Of a stretch of 64,000 nucleotides of DNA, positions 37,229-45,271 are shown piece after piece. The position numbers were made by a program, and so were the translations under genes. The notes beneath the pieces are model-generated. The model ran no database searches and had not been told where the DNA came from. It saw only the letters and a program-made list of their open reading frames with translations. Source of the stretch: Salinimonas marina. GTDB lineage: Bacteria > Pseudomonadota > Gammaproteobacteria > Enterobacterales > Alteromonadaceae. The stretch is taken from the NCBI RefSeq assembly GCF_015644725.1, contig NZ_CP064795.1, positions 990,501-1,054,500 on the forward strand. Reading direction: 5' to 3'. Numbering within the stretch: position 1 is the first letter of the stretch; each line of letters begins with the position of its first letter.

Positions 37229-37288
37229 ATTCCGTACTCCATATTCCAATTAAGAGTGAAGCTTCAGTAAGCCTCTGACCTAAGACAT

Positions 37289-37372
37289 TGCAGCAAGCGT
37301 GCCAAAATGTAAGTCACTGATATCTGGTAAAATTGAGATGTGATCTAAATGCCGTGTAAAGTTTGTCGACAG
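37289..37372 (-). promoter_or_regulatory. Sigma-54 promoter and upstream palindrome of array copy 7
   Basis: TGGCACGCTTGCTGCA on the minus strand (37304-37289), identical to copy 5. GTGTAAAGTTTGTCGACAG at 37354-37372 is the palindrome, centred 61 bp upstream of the -24 GG. Confidence 0.88.
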
Positions 37373-37653
37373 ATTCAGGGTCAAAGTTATTTAAATAAGT
37401 AAAATCCTGTATTTAATAGCGTTAAATGATAGTGAGTACTTCCTGCCCCGTGGTATTAACAGTCTAAATGGGTCGTGAAAAGCACATAGGCCAGGTTTAA
37501 AAAAGGCAGAATGGATAGGGTCGAGAACTGACAAATACCGCCACGGGGGATTTCACAGACCTGACAACGCAGGCTATCGAAGGATAGAGTCAGCGGGCAC
37601 AAAGGTGGGTTGTATTAAATAGAATAGTCGCAGAGACTGCGTTGTATACAGAC
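37373..37653. other. Spacer between array copies 7 and 8
   Basis: About 280 bp with no recognisable gene; the first 40 bp match the equivalent place upstream of copy 5. Confidence 0.5.
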
Positions 37654-37683
37654 AAAAAAGACGACCCAAAGGTCGCCTTTTTT
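37654..37683 (-). terminator. Terminator of PEP-CTERM gene 8
   Basis: AAAGACGACC-CAAA-GGTCGCCTTT with T run on the minus strand. Confidence 0.9.
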
Positions 37684-37705
37684 CATTTATATGGCTGGCG
37701 TAAAA

Positions 37706-38464
37706 TTAAGATTTACGGCGACTGGTAGCGCCAAGCCCTAACAGGCCTAAAGAAAGTATCGCAATAGTTGAAGGCTCTGGGACCTCAAAAACTGCGCTGA
37801 CAGAGCCAGTTACCTTTACAGGACCTAGTGCAGGCTCAAACTCCCCAATTGAACCATCCACACGAATATTCATGTAAAAAGGCGTTGGTGATACAAAATA
37901 GGTATCACCATCTTCAACCAGCTCAAAGTCACGGAACATAAAATCGAACAACCCAATAAAGCCAAAATGTAGCGCAAAATTCTGAGCCAGGTTGTCGCTT
38001 GAACCTAACAATTTGTCGTCGGAGGTATTCGCCAGATCTAGTGTTGCAACATCGTTAGCGTGGGTATCCTGATTTTCATCAAGATACAAAGAAAAAGAAC
38101 CCGATTTAGCTGATAATGATAAGCCAGCATCGCTATTGCCCAGAGACCTCACGGTTCCGTTTGCACTGAATGTGGCATAAAGGCTGTAGTTTGCCCCAAG
38201 CACAGAACCAATCTGAGAACCGTTAGCCGTGCCATTGTTACCAAATAATTGGTTCATAGAAGCAAACGCTGTGGTCGTAAAATTACCTGCGCTATCAAAG
38301 TTAATGATTTCAGTGTAACCACCATTTAGCTTATCGGCAGTAATTACTTCACCACCGTAAGGGGTTTCATCAAGCTGAAAATCCAGAAAGTCGGCGTGGC
38401 TTGCCCATGACGTTGTGATTCCAGCAGCTAGCGTCAATGATTTTATTATTGTTGTTAGTTTCAT
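37706..38464 (-). CDS. PEP-CTERM sorting-domain protein, array copy 8
   Basis: 252 residues from ATG 38464 with GGAGA upstream. Signal peptide MKLTTIIKSLTLAAGITTSW then ASHA. N-terminal half is like other copies (DFLDFQLDETPYGGEVITAD, SQIGSVLGANYSLYATFSAN), but the second half is altered: NFALHFGFIGLFDFMFRDFE replaces NVGLLYGFGGVFDF and RVDGSIGEFEPALGPVKVTG replaces the DGDFD segment. Sorting signal VPEPSTIAILSLGLLGLGAT plus SRRKS is intact. It may have diverged in binding surface. Confidence 0.9.
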   Translation of the reverse strand: MKLTTIIKSLTLAAGITTSWASHADFLDFQLDETPYGGEVITADKLNGGYTEIINFDSAGNFTTTAFASMNQLFGNNGTANGSQIGSVLGANYSLYATFSANGTVRSLGNSDAGLSLSAKSGSFSLYLDENQDTHANDVATLDLANTSDDKLLGSSDNLAQNFALHFGFIGLFDFMFRDFELVEDGDTYFVSPTPFYMNIRVDGSIGEFEPALGPVKVTGSVSAVFEVPEPSTIAILSLGLLGLGATSRRKS

Positions 38465-38514
38465 AGTTATCTCCACAGTCCATTTGAAGTACTTCTAAAT
38501 TGAGTTACGTCTTA

Positions 38515-38599
38515 AGCACAAAGAGTGCCATTTTTTAAGGCTCTGTTTTATAACGAATATTTTATGAGGGGTGCACGAAGGTGTAAAGCACTCTGACAC
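38515..38599 (-). promoter_or_regulatory. Sigma-54 promoter and upstream palindrome of array copy 8
   Basis: TGGCACTCTTTGTGCT on the minus strand (38530-38515) fits -24/-12. GTGTAAAGCACTCTGACAC at 38581-38599 is the palindrome, centred 62 bp upstream of the -24 GG. Confidence 0.87.
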
Positions 38600-38685
38600 T
38601 AATTAGTTTGTTTATTGCTCTATAGCACTTTAGTGTTACTTGTTGGGCAGGATGTTGCTGACGGCAGGCGGTGTAAACTAATGCA

Positions 38686-38713
38686 AAAAAAAACGGCCCG
38701 AGGGCCGTTTTTT
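38686..38713 (-). terminator. Terminator of PEP-CTERM gene 9
   Basis: AAAACGGCCC-GA-GGGCCGTTTT with flanking A and T runs. The stem sequence differs from the CGACC type but the layout is the same. Confidence 0.9.
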
Positions 38714-38737
38714 ATAAAAGCGTATTTTTGGCTTAAA

Positions 38738-39505
38738 TCAGGATTTACGACGGCTGGTAGCGCCCAGTCCTAGTAGCCCTAAAGCCAGAACAGCCAGCGT
38801 TGACGGCTCAGGAACAAATACCGCGCTAACATCACCAGTGACACGTTGTGAACCGGTTACCGCAAACGTATCAAAATCGCCATCGGCAATAACAAAATTG
38901 TAAAAAGGATTCGGCGCAACAAAAAAGCTTTGTCCATCGGCGGTCAGAGTAAAATCACCCCAGGTGAAGTCGAAAACACCCCCCCACTCATATTGCAGAC
39001 CGTAGTTTTCCATCAGCATGTTGCTTGTTCCTAGCAAAAGATCGCCTGCGGTACCTACAGTGGTAAAGTTGATGGGATCATCATCAGCGATGTTTACGCC
39101 GAAATTGTTGTCTTGATCGAGGAATAATGAAAATGAACCCTCAGCACCGGTGAGTGAGGAGTTTGAGCCTTGTTCCCCTGGCACTGACACTGTACCTGTG
39201 GCAGAAAATAATGCATATAGCTTATACTCAGAGCCGATGACCGAGCCAATTTGTGACGAATTTTGTGTACCGTCGCTTCCAAATAGCTGCGCAAAGGTCA
39301 CCGCCGCCTGGGCCGAAAAATTACCTTCACCATCAAACATCAGAGTTTCTGTATAGCCACCATTTAACTTATCGGCAGTGACTACCTGTCCACCGTCGAA
39401 GCGTGTTTCGTCAATGTTAAAATCCATAAATCCGGCATGGCATGCAAAAGAAGCAACCAGAGCGGTGGAAAGGGCAAAAGGTTTTACCAGAGCAGTCAGT
39501 TTCAT
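38738..39505 (-). CDS. PEP-CTERM sorting-domain protein, array copy 9 (most divergent)
   Basis: 255 residues from ATG 39505 (AAGGAAA upstream). Signal peptide MKLTALVKPFALSTALVASF then ACHA, and the mature part GFMDFNIDETRFDGGQVVTA. It replaces the FASMNQLFG motif by VTFAQLFG, has LDQDNNFGVNIADDDPIN in the calcium-like acidic loop and LQYEWGGVFDFTWGDFTLTA and FVAPNPFYNFV later. Sorting signal VPEPSTLAVLALGLLGLGAT plus SRRKS. Being first on the transcribed side and most different, it may be the oldest copy or an outgroup member. Confidence 0.9.
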   Translation of the reverse strand: MKLTALVKPFALSTALVASFACHAGFMDFNIDETRFDGGQVVTADKLNGGYTETLMFDGEGNFSAQAAVTFAQLFGSDGTQNSSQIGSVIGSEYKLYALFSATGTVSVPGEQGSNSSLTGAEGSFSLFLDQDNNFGVNIADDDPINFTTVGTAGDLLLGTSNMLMENYGLQYEWGGVFDFTWGDFTLTADGQSFFVAPNPFYNFVIADGDFDTFAVTGSQRVTGDVSAVFVPEPSTLAVLALGLLGLGATSRRKS

Positions 39506-39565
39506 CGTGCTGTTTCCTTGTTCAAAGAACTTGAAGAAAGTGTGCATAATTGCGGACAAAAGCTC

Positions 39566-39661
39566 AGCATAAATCGCGCCACCTTTACAAGTGGTTGTTT
39601 TTCGCTCTTTTTGTTGTTTCCTTGTGCAAAATAAGAATTAGTTTGTAAATTAACCTGACAC
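39566..39661 (-). promoter_or_regulatory. Sigma-54 promoter and upstream palindrome of array copy 9
   Basis: TGGCGCGATTTATGCT on the minus strand (39581-39566) keeps the invariant GG and GC at the right spacing. TTGTAAATTAACCTGACAC at 39643-39661 is the palindrome with one altered base pair, centred 73 bp upstream of the -24 GG and 7 bp from the stop of the ThiF-like gene. Confidence 0.75.
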
Positions 39662-39668
39662 TTTTTTG

Positions 39669-40601
39669 TTAGTCGTCGCTGACAATACGCTTTGCCATTT
39701 TGAATTTTAAGCGCTGTACCAATCCCCGATTGCCTTTGGGGCAGTGAGTACGGGTTAGCTTGTTGCGGTACGCATCAAAATGCAGACCATGAGGAGCACA
39801 CTCTACCTTGCCCCGGTTAAGCAATATTTTAAGCGCGTAAGTCTGGGCCATGCCGGCACACAGATTTACCGCCATCGGTGTCGAAGGGCCACGTTGATCT
39901 TTAAAGCTCACCGCGGTTTCATCCACCAGATAATTACGCTGTAACATAGCGGGCGACAAGCCGATTAAAAACTGAATCAGCTGTTCTTCTTCTGTTTGTT
40001 TGTCTTCAAACCGAAAATACTCTTCAAAAGTCATCTGACCCGGCATAAAGCATAACAGGGCGCTACCCATGCCCAGCGGGGCAGCAGTGACTACCGGAAT
40101 GCCCTTGTCATAGCATTTTTGAAACACCAGCTTTCTTGCTTTTAAGGCAAAAAAATCAAGACTGTCGACGTATAAGTCGACGTCTTCCAGAAACTCGTCC
40201 ACATTGTCGTGGTGTACGCCGTCGCCAAATTCCCGTAAAGCCATTTCCGGGTTAATGTCGTGCAGCATCGACGACATTACTTCCATTTTGTTTTTGCCTA
40301 CTGTGGATAAAAACGCACCGGCCTGCCGATTAAAGTTGTGCACATCGTACTCATCAAAATCGGATAAATTCACTTTTCCAATACCAAGGCGCGCCAGGGT
40401 CAGGGCATGTAAGCTGCCTACGCCACCACATCCGGCAATGGCCACTCGCTTGCTGCGTAACTCTGCCTGTTCCTGCTCTGTGACCCAGCCAATATTGCGT
40501 GAGAATGCTACATCGTAATCAAACACGTCTGAATCTCTTTGTTTAAAACCGTTTGCGATATTATAAAGGGGATACCCCCTTTTAGCGAGTTTCGTTTTCA
40601 C
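39669..40601 (-). CDS. ThiF/MoeB/E1-like adenylyltransferase
   Basis: Nucleotide-binding motif VAIAGCGGVGSLHALTLARLGIG, then LSDFDEYDVHNFNRQ (ATP and Mg site) and YVDSLDFFALKARKLV match the ThiF/E1 fold, which adenylates a C-terminal carboxylate of a ubiquitin-like or other acceptor. No partner ubiquitin-like or sulfur-carrier gene is adjacent. ATG 40601 opens the frame, but GTG 40526 (before FDYDVAFSRNIGW) is a plausible later start. It is divergent from the protease gene. In the PEP-CTERM locus its substrate is unknown. Confidence 0.75.
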   Translation of the reverse strand: MKTKLAKRGYPLYNIANGFKQRDSDVFDYDVAFSRNIGWVTEQEQAELRSKRVAIAGCGGVGSLHALTLARLGIGKVNLSDFDEYDVHNFNRQAGAFLSTVGKNKMEVMSSMLHDINPEMALREFGDGVHHDNVDEFLEDVDLYVDSLDFFALKARKLVFQKCYDKGIPVVTAAPLGMGSALLCFMPGQMTFEEYFRFEDKQTEEEQLIQFLIGLSPAMLQRNYLVDETAVSFKDQRGPSTPMAVNLCAGMAQTYALKILLNRGKVECAPHGLHFDAYRNKLTRTHCPKGNRGLVQRLKFKMAKRIVSDD

Positions 40602-40714
40602 GGTTAGGTATGTAATTAGCTGTCATTCATGCATACTATAGTACCAGATAGCAACTTAATCTTGCGCATCTTTAAATATGTCGGGATGAGCAAAATAAAC
40701 AAGGAGTGTTGGCG

Positions 40715-41485
40715 ATGTTTTTTAAAGTGCTATCAGTACTGGCGGTCAGCCTGTTACTGATGAGGCCGCCTGTTTTCGCGGCTGATTTGCCGGAACAGGT
40801 TAAAAAAATAAAACCCGCCATTGTAGGGGTAGGGCGGGTTGCGCCACTGGCCACCGTCAGTCACCAGCTAACCGGCACCGGTTTTGTGATTGGTGACGGG
40901 CAGTATGTGGTCACTAACGACCATGTCGCGAATGCCAAAGTGCCTAAGGATTTGAAATATCGCCGGGCGATTTTTTATGGACAGGGGCGCCGTGGCAAAA
41001 TTATAGAAGTCCTCGAGGTTTACGAAGATCCTGAGCATGACTTGGCCATTCTGAAGATTGCTGAAAAATTACCGGCGGTGACATTGGCCGCGACCACGCA
41101 AATAGATGATGGCAAAACGGTGGCGACAACCGGGTATCCCATGGGCGGGATACTGGGATTATATGCAGCTACCCATCAGGGTATTATTGCGGCGTTTACC
41201 CCCAGCATCACTGCAGCAAAAAATAGTCAGCAAATTTCTGAACGATTCTTGCAAGGATTGCGTAATCGCTTCATGGTATATCAGCTGGATATTGTTGCTT
41301 ACCCGGGTAACAGTGGTAGTCCGGTGTATCTGGCAGAAACCGGCGAAGTTTTTGCCGTTATCAACAAAGTCTTTGTTAAGCAAACCAAGGAGTCGGCTAT
41401 TAGCAACCCAAGTGGCATTACTTATGCTATACCGGTTGAACACGTTTATGCGTTAGCCAAAAAACATAATATTCCTTTAGGGTAA
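40715..41485 (+). CDS. Secreted trypsin-like serine protease
   Basis: ATG 40715 with AAGGAG at 40701-40706, eight bases upstream. Signal peptide MFFKVLSVLAVSLLLMRPPVFA. Catalytic triad visible: His in YVVTNDHVANA, Asp in EDPEHDLAILKIAEKL, Ser in VAYPGNSGSPVYLAETG. 256 residues, no PDZ domain, so shorter than DegP/DegS. It would act in the periplasm, possibly on PEP-CTERM proteins or EPS assembly factors; the link rests on position. Alone between divergent ThiF and the sugar-nucleotide genes. Confidence 0.85.
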   Translation: MFFKVLSVLAVSLLLMRPPVFAADLPEQVKKIKPAIVGVGRVAPLATVSHQLTGTGFVIGDGQYVVTNDHVANAKVPKDLKYRRAIFYGQGRRGKIIEVLEVYEDPEHDLAILKIAEKLPAVTLAATTQIDDGKTVATTGYPMGGILGLYAATHQGIIAAFTPSITAAKNSQQISERFLQGLRNRFMVYQLDIVAYPGNSGSPVYLAETGEVFAVINKVFVKQTKESAISNPSGITYAIPVEHVYALAKKHNIPLG

Positions 41486-41569
41486 ATCCTATACTCTTTA
41501 GCTTGATAATATCGTTTCCTTGCATAATAAAGTATGCAAACATCATTAAAAAATGAGCGTAGTATTTGT

Positions 41570-42843
41570 ATGTCAGTAGAATTTAAAAAGATTGGAGTCA
41601 TAGGCTTAGGCTATGTGGGCTTACCCCTTGCTGTGGCTTTTGGAAAATACCGACCCACGGTGGGTTTTGATATTAACACCCGCCGGGTAGAAGAGCTTCA
41701 AAATGGCTCTGATCACACCCTGGAAGTTTCCTCGCAGGAATTGCAGCTGGCCAGCCAACTGTCTTTCACTGCCGACAAACATGCATTGTCCGACTGTGAC
41801 GTTATTATTGTAACCGTGCCCACCCCATTGATCGCAATAAACAGCCGGATATGACGCCGCTGCATAAAGCCAGCGAGATGATTGGCGAGGTCATAAGCGC
41901 TAACAGTGTGGTGATATATGAGTCTACGGTATACCCAGGCGCTACTGAAGAATATTGTATTCCGCTTATCGAGAAGATGTCAGGCCTGACCTACAACCAG
42001 GATTTTTATGCCGGCTATAGCCCTGAGCGCATTAACCCCGGGGACAAAACCCACCGGTTGGAGTCGATTGTTAAAGTAACCTCAGGCAGCACCCCTGAGA
42101 TTGCCGATAAAGTGGACGCGCTGTATCAGGAAATTATCAAGGCGGGTACACATAAAGCCTCGTCCATCAAAGTGGCCGAAGCGGCCAAGGTTATTGAAAA
42201 TACCCAACGGGATTTGAACATTGCACTGATCAATGAATTAGCCATGATTTTTGAAAAAGCCGGCATTGATACTGAAGAAGTATTAGAAGCGGCGGGCAGC
42301 AAGTGGAACTTCCTGCCATTTCGACCCGGGCTGGTGGGCGGACACTGTATTGGTGTCGACCCGTATTATCTTACCCATAAAGCCGAAGAGTTAGGCCACC
42401 ACCCAGACGTTATTCTGGCTGGGCGCCGCATCAACGATAAAATGGGTGAGTATGTGGTCTCCCGCTTAGTAAAAACCATGCTTAAAAAGCAAATTATGGT
42501 GAATGGTGGCAATATTTTGCTGTTAGGGATCACATTTAAGGAAAATTGTCCGGACATACGCAATACTAAAGTGGTGGATATTGCCTCGGAGCTTAATGAG
42601 TACAATGTGAATCTGGACATTTACGACCCATGGGCAAGCCCAGAGGAAGTACGCAGCGAGTATGGTCTGGAACTGGTTGATGCTCCTGTTCAAGGTAAAT
42701 ACGATGCGGTGATCGCCGCCGTGGGTCACCAGCAGTTCAAATCGCTGTCGAAAGAAGATTTACGCGCCCTGTGCAAAGACAACAGCGTGATCTTCGATCT
42801 GAAATACATGTTTGATAAATCAAGCGTAGATATACGCTTATAA
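41570..42843 (+). CDS. UDP-sugar 6-dehydrogenase (TviB/VipA-type), split by a frameshift
   Basis: Oxidises a UDP-hexosamine or UDP-hexose to the uronic acid for EPS synthesis. N-terminal Rossmann motif [20 protein letters not shown], then [16 protein letters not shown], the central [20 protein letters not shown] and [20 protein letters not shown] with the catalytic Cys, and the C-terminal [19 protein letters not shown]. The frame breaks at a CCCC run (41823-41826): a fifth C gives [20 protein letters not shown] and a 424-residue product, the normal length. Probably a sequencing artefact. ATG 41570 is chosen over 41534 because MSVEFKKIG is the family start. Confidence 0.85.
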
Positions 42844-42855
42844 GGAATTTGTAAA

Positions 42856-43871
42856 ATGAAAGTGCTTGTTACCGGAGCGGCAGGTTTTATCGGCTCGCAT
42901 GTCTCAATGTATTTGCTTGAGCGTGGCGATGAAGTGGTAGGCCTGGACAACCTGAATGACTATTACGACCCGACACTGAAAGAAGCGCGTCTGGAGCGTA
43001 TTAAAGCGTTGCCCAGCGCCGACAAATTCCGCTTTGTTAAAATGGCCGTGGAAGATCGGGATGGTATGGAAACCCTGTTTGCCGAAGAAAAGTTCGACAA
43101 GGTGGTTCACCTCGCGGCGCAGGCAGGGGTTCGTTATTCTATCGAAAACCCCCATGCTTATATTGACTCCAACATCGTTGGCTTTATGAACATTCTGGAA
43201 GGATGTCGTCATAATAAGGTTAAACACCTGGTGTATGCATCATCAAGTTCGGTGTATGGCGCTAACGAAAGCATGCCGTTTGCGGTGGAAGACAATGTCG
43301 ATCATCCGATGTCCCTGTATGCCGCCAGCAAGAAAGCGAATGAGCTTATGGCTCACACTTACAGCAATCTGTATAACCTGCCTACTACCGGTTTACGCTT
43401 TTTTACTGTGTATGGTCCGTGGGACGGCCTGATATGGCGTTGTTCCTGTTCACCAAAGCGATATTGGAAGACGAGCCTATCAAGGTGTTCAACCATGGCA
43501 ACCATCGTCGGGATTTCACCTATATCGACGACATTGTGGAAGGTATTATCCGCACCCTGGATACCACTGCGGCAATTGACCCCAACTGGACCGGTGAAAA
43601 CCCGAACCCAGGCTCTAGCAAGGTGCCGTGGAAAGTGTACAACATTGGCGCGCAAACGCCGGTGCATCTGATGACCTACATCGAAACATTGGAAAACGCG
43701 CTGGGCAAAAAGGCCGAAAAAGAATTACTGCCATTGCAGCCTGGCGATGTGCCGGATACCTACGCAGATGTAGAAGCGCTGGTCAACGATACCGGCTATC
43801 GTCCGACCACCACTATTGAAACCGGTATCAGTAACTTTGTGGCCTGGTATAAAGATTATTACAAGGTGTAA
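42856..43871 (+). CDS. NAD-dependent sugar epimerase (UDP-glucuronate 4-epimerase-like), split by a frameshift
   Basis: Extended SDR fold: [16 protein letters not shown] (NAD loop), [33 protein letters not shown] and the catalytic [14 protein letters not shown] with [10 protein letters not shown] (YxxxK). The substrate is likely UDP-glucuronate or a related uronic acid, fitting the dehydrogenase 12 bp upstream. After FTVYGPW the frame shifts at GGG 43421-43423; a fourth G gives [19 protein letters not shown] and a 338-residue protein of normal length. A terminator follows. Confidence 0.85.
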
Positions 43872-43900
43872 AGCTAAATAGGCATTACTGATATTTAAAA

Positions 43901-43923
43901 GCGCACTTCGGTGCGTTTTTTTA
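43901..43923 (+). terminator. Terminator of the sugar-nucleotide operon
   Basis: GCGCAC-TTCG-GTGCG followed by seven T, 30 bp after the epimerase stop. Confidence 0.92.
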
Positions 43924-44350
43924 TGCGCCCTTGTTTTGTGAGAATGCCAACCTTGGGGTGGCTACTTCCGGGTCCAGCTCACAGTAAATTGCAGTGAATT
44001 AAAAAGCTTTAAAAGAAGCGGGTCCCATCACCGAACGTGATACCAGGCTGTTAGTGTCGACATCTTTTTGGAGACTCCTACATCAGGAGGCATTTTCTGC
44101 ACCTGTGGGCCCCACTGGCTTGTTAACCATCAAGCGCTCATTACTGCTATCGGCAGGATAGCCTTTGTAGGCAACCCGCGAGGGTTTTCTCAGCGCACAT
44201 AAAGCGGTTTTAACAAGGCGGGTGGTAAACCCGGGTAGGCATCTCGGGAGGTAGGCTGCATTCGAACAGGTTAAAAGCAGCATCGTTCTGTTTTGTCAGT
44301 TTTTGACAGGATTGCTGTGGGGAAATATATAGGGTAGCGGTAATGTGGCG
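43924..44350. other. Gap between convergent genes, no gene recognised
   Basis: 427 bp. One minus-strand frame (44083-44283) gives KPSRVAYKGYPADSSNERLM, which could be a worn transposase scrap but cannot be assigned. TGGCGC-TAA-GGCGCCA at 44346-44360 is a short palindrome at the 3' end of the acyltransferase gene. Confidence 0.4.
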
Positions 44351-45238
44351 CTAAGGCGCCACCTGCTTTAAAGGCTCACACAGATGCTTCAATTCCCGCT
44401 CATAGAATGCTTCGGTGGCGGGCAGCTGGTCGCGAATGTTGTCTCTTATGGCATCCAGCATAACGGCAAAGCCCGGCTTCATACTGCTGATTAGCAATTC
44501 GCGATTGATATAATATGGCGCGCGCTTGCCATGATAATCCACCACCGGGCCTATTTGCTCAAACTTAATGCCTACAAAGCTCATACTGCGCGCCAGCCTG
44601 GGTTCCATCATCACAAAAGCATGCGATATATTGGCCTCAATGGCCGTCGCCGCGGCAGCAAAATATAAGCCTATGGCGATAAATGGAAAGCAGCGTAACT
44701 CGGTTTCGGAATACGCTTGCTGGTTAATCACACCGGTGGCCGCACCTGCAAACCTATCCATTTGTCGGCGCCGAAACTGGGCGGGGACGGCTAAGCGTGA
44801 AATTTCGCAGATTTCCTTGCGGTCAAAATTGCGCGGGTTCAGATCCTGCCGGGTAATAGAATTAAGACAATACTTTTCTATTGGGAGTTGCTCGTGGTCC
44901 TGCAACGGGCGAACAATTCTGACGGTGCCGGCTAATTCGTTGCTATTCAGATGGCGAATTAAGCAGTGACGGGAAAACTGATCAAACTCATCAATTTCGA
45001 GACCATCAGCAGCTATTGGCTCAAATTTGAGCTCCTCACAATATACTTTGTGACGAATTCTGAAAACTTCATCACGTAGTTCATGTGAGCTGGCCAGTTC
45101 GGGAGTTAAATAAGTACTGAAGTGTGACGAAATATAGTGTGCTTCTCGCAGTTGCTGATAACCTTTAAATAGCTTACCCAGCTTAGATTTGCTTACCCGC
45201 CGGGTAAGGTTACTCATCATTGTTTTTTTATTAGTCAT
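44351..45238 (-). CDS. PEP-CTERM/exosortase-system-associated acyltransferase (GNAT, FeeM-like)
   Basis: 295 residues from ATG 45238. ELRDEVFRIRHKVYCEELKFEP is the diagnostic N-terminal segment of this family and of N-acyl amino-acid/acyl-homoserine-lactone synthase-like enzymes, followed by RHCLIRHLNSNELAGTVRIV, EICEISRLAVPAQFRRR and FPFIAIGLYFAAAATAIEAN. It probably transfers an acyl chain from acyl-ACP to a small amine or lipid used by the exosortase system; the true substrate is unknown. It stands alone, preceded by a structured leader. No clear ribosome site precedes any start. Confidence 0.85.
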   Translation of the reverse strand: MTNKKTMMSNLTRRVSKSKLGKLFKGYQQLREAHYISSHFSTYLTPELASSHELRDEVFRIRHKVYCEELKFEPIAADGLEIDEFDQFSRHCLIRHLNSNELAGTVRIVRPLQDHEQLPIEKYCLNSITRQDLNPRNFDRKEICEISRLAVPAQFRRRQMDRFAGAATGVINQQAYSETELRCFPFIAIGLYFAAAATAIEANISHAFVMMEPRLARSMSFVGIKFEQIGPVVDYHGKRAPYYINRELLISSMKPGFAVMLDAIRDNIRDQLPATEAFYERELKHLCEPLKQVAP

Positions 45239-45271
45239 AACCACAGCTACTGAAGTTGATTTCTACCACAC

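Noticed and set aside
29159..38713. Recurring CGACC...GGTCG stems looked at first like a spaced repeat or CRISPR-like array
   Set aside because: Each copy directly follows a stop codon, has a T run and sits about 1 kb from the next: terminators of the paralogues.
39150..39634. Plus-strand frames antisense to array copy 9
   Set aside because: Shadows of the conserved coding strand with no signals of their own; the same antisense frames recur for other copies.
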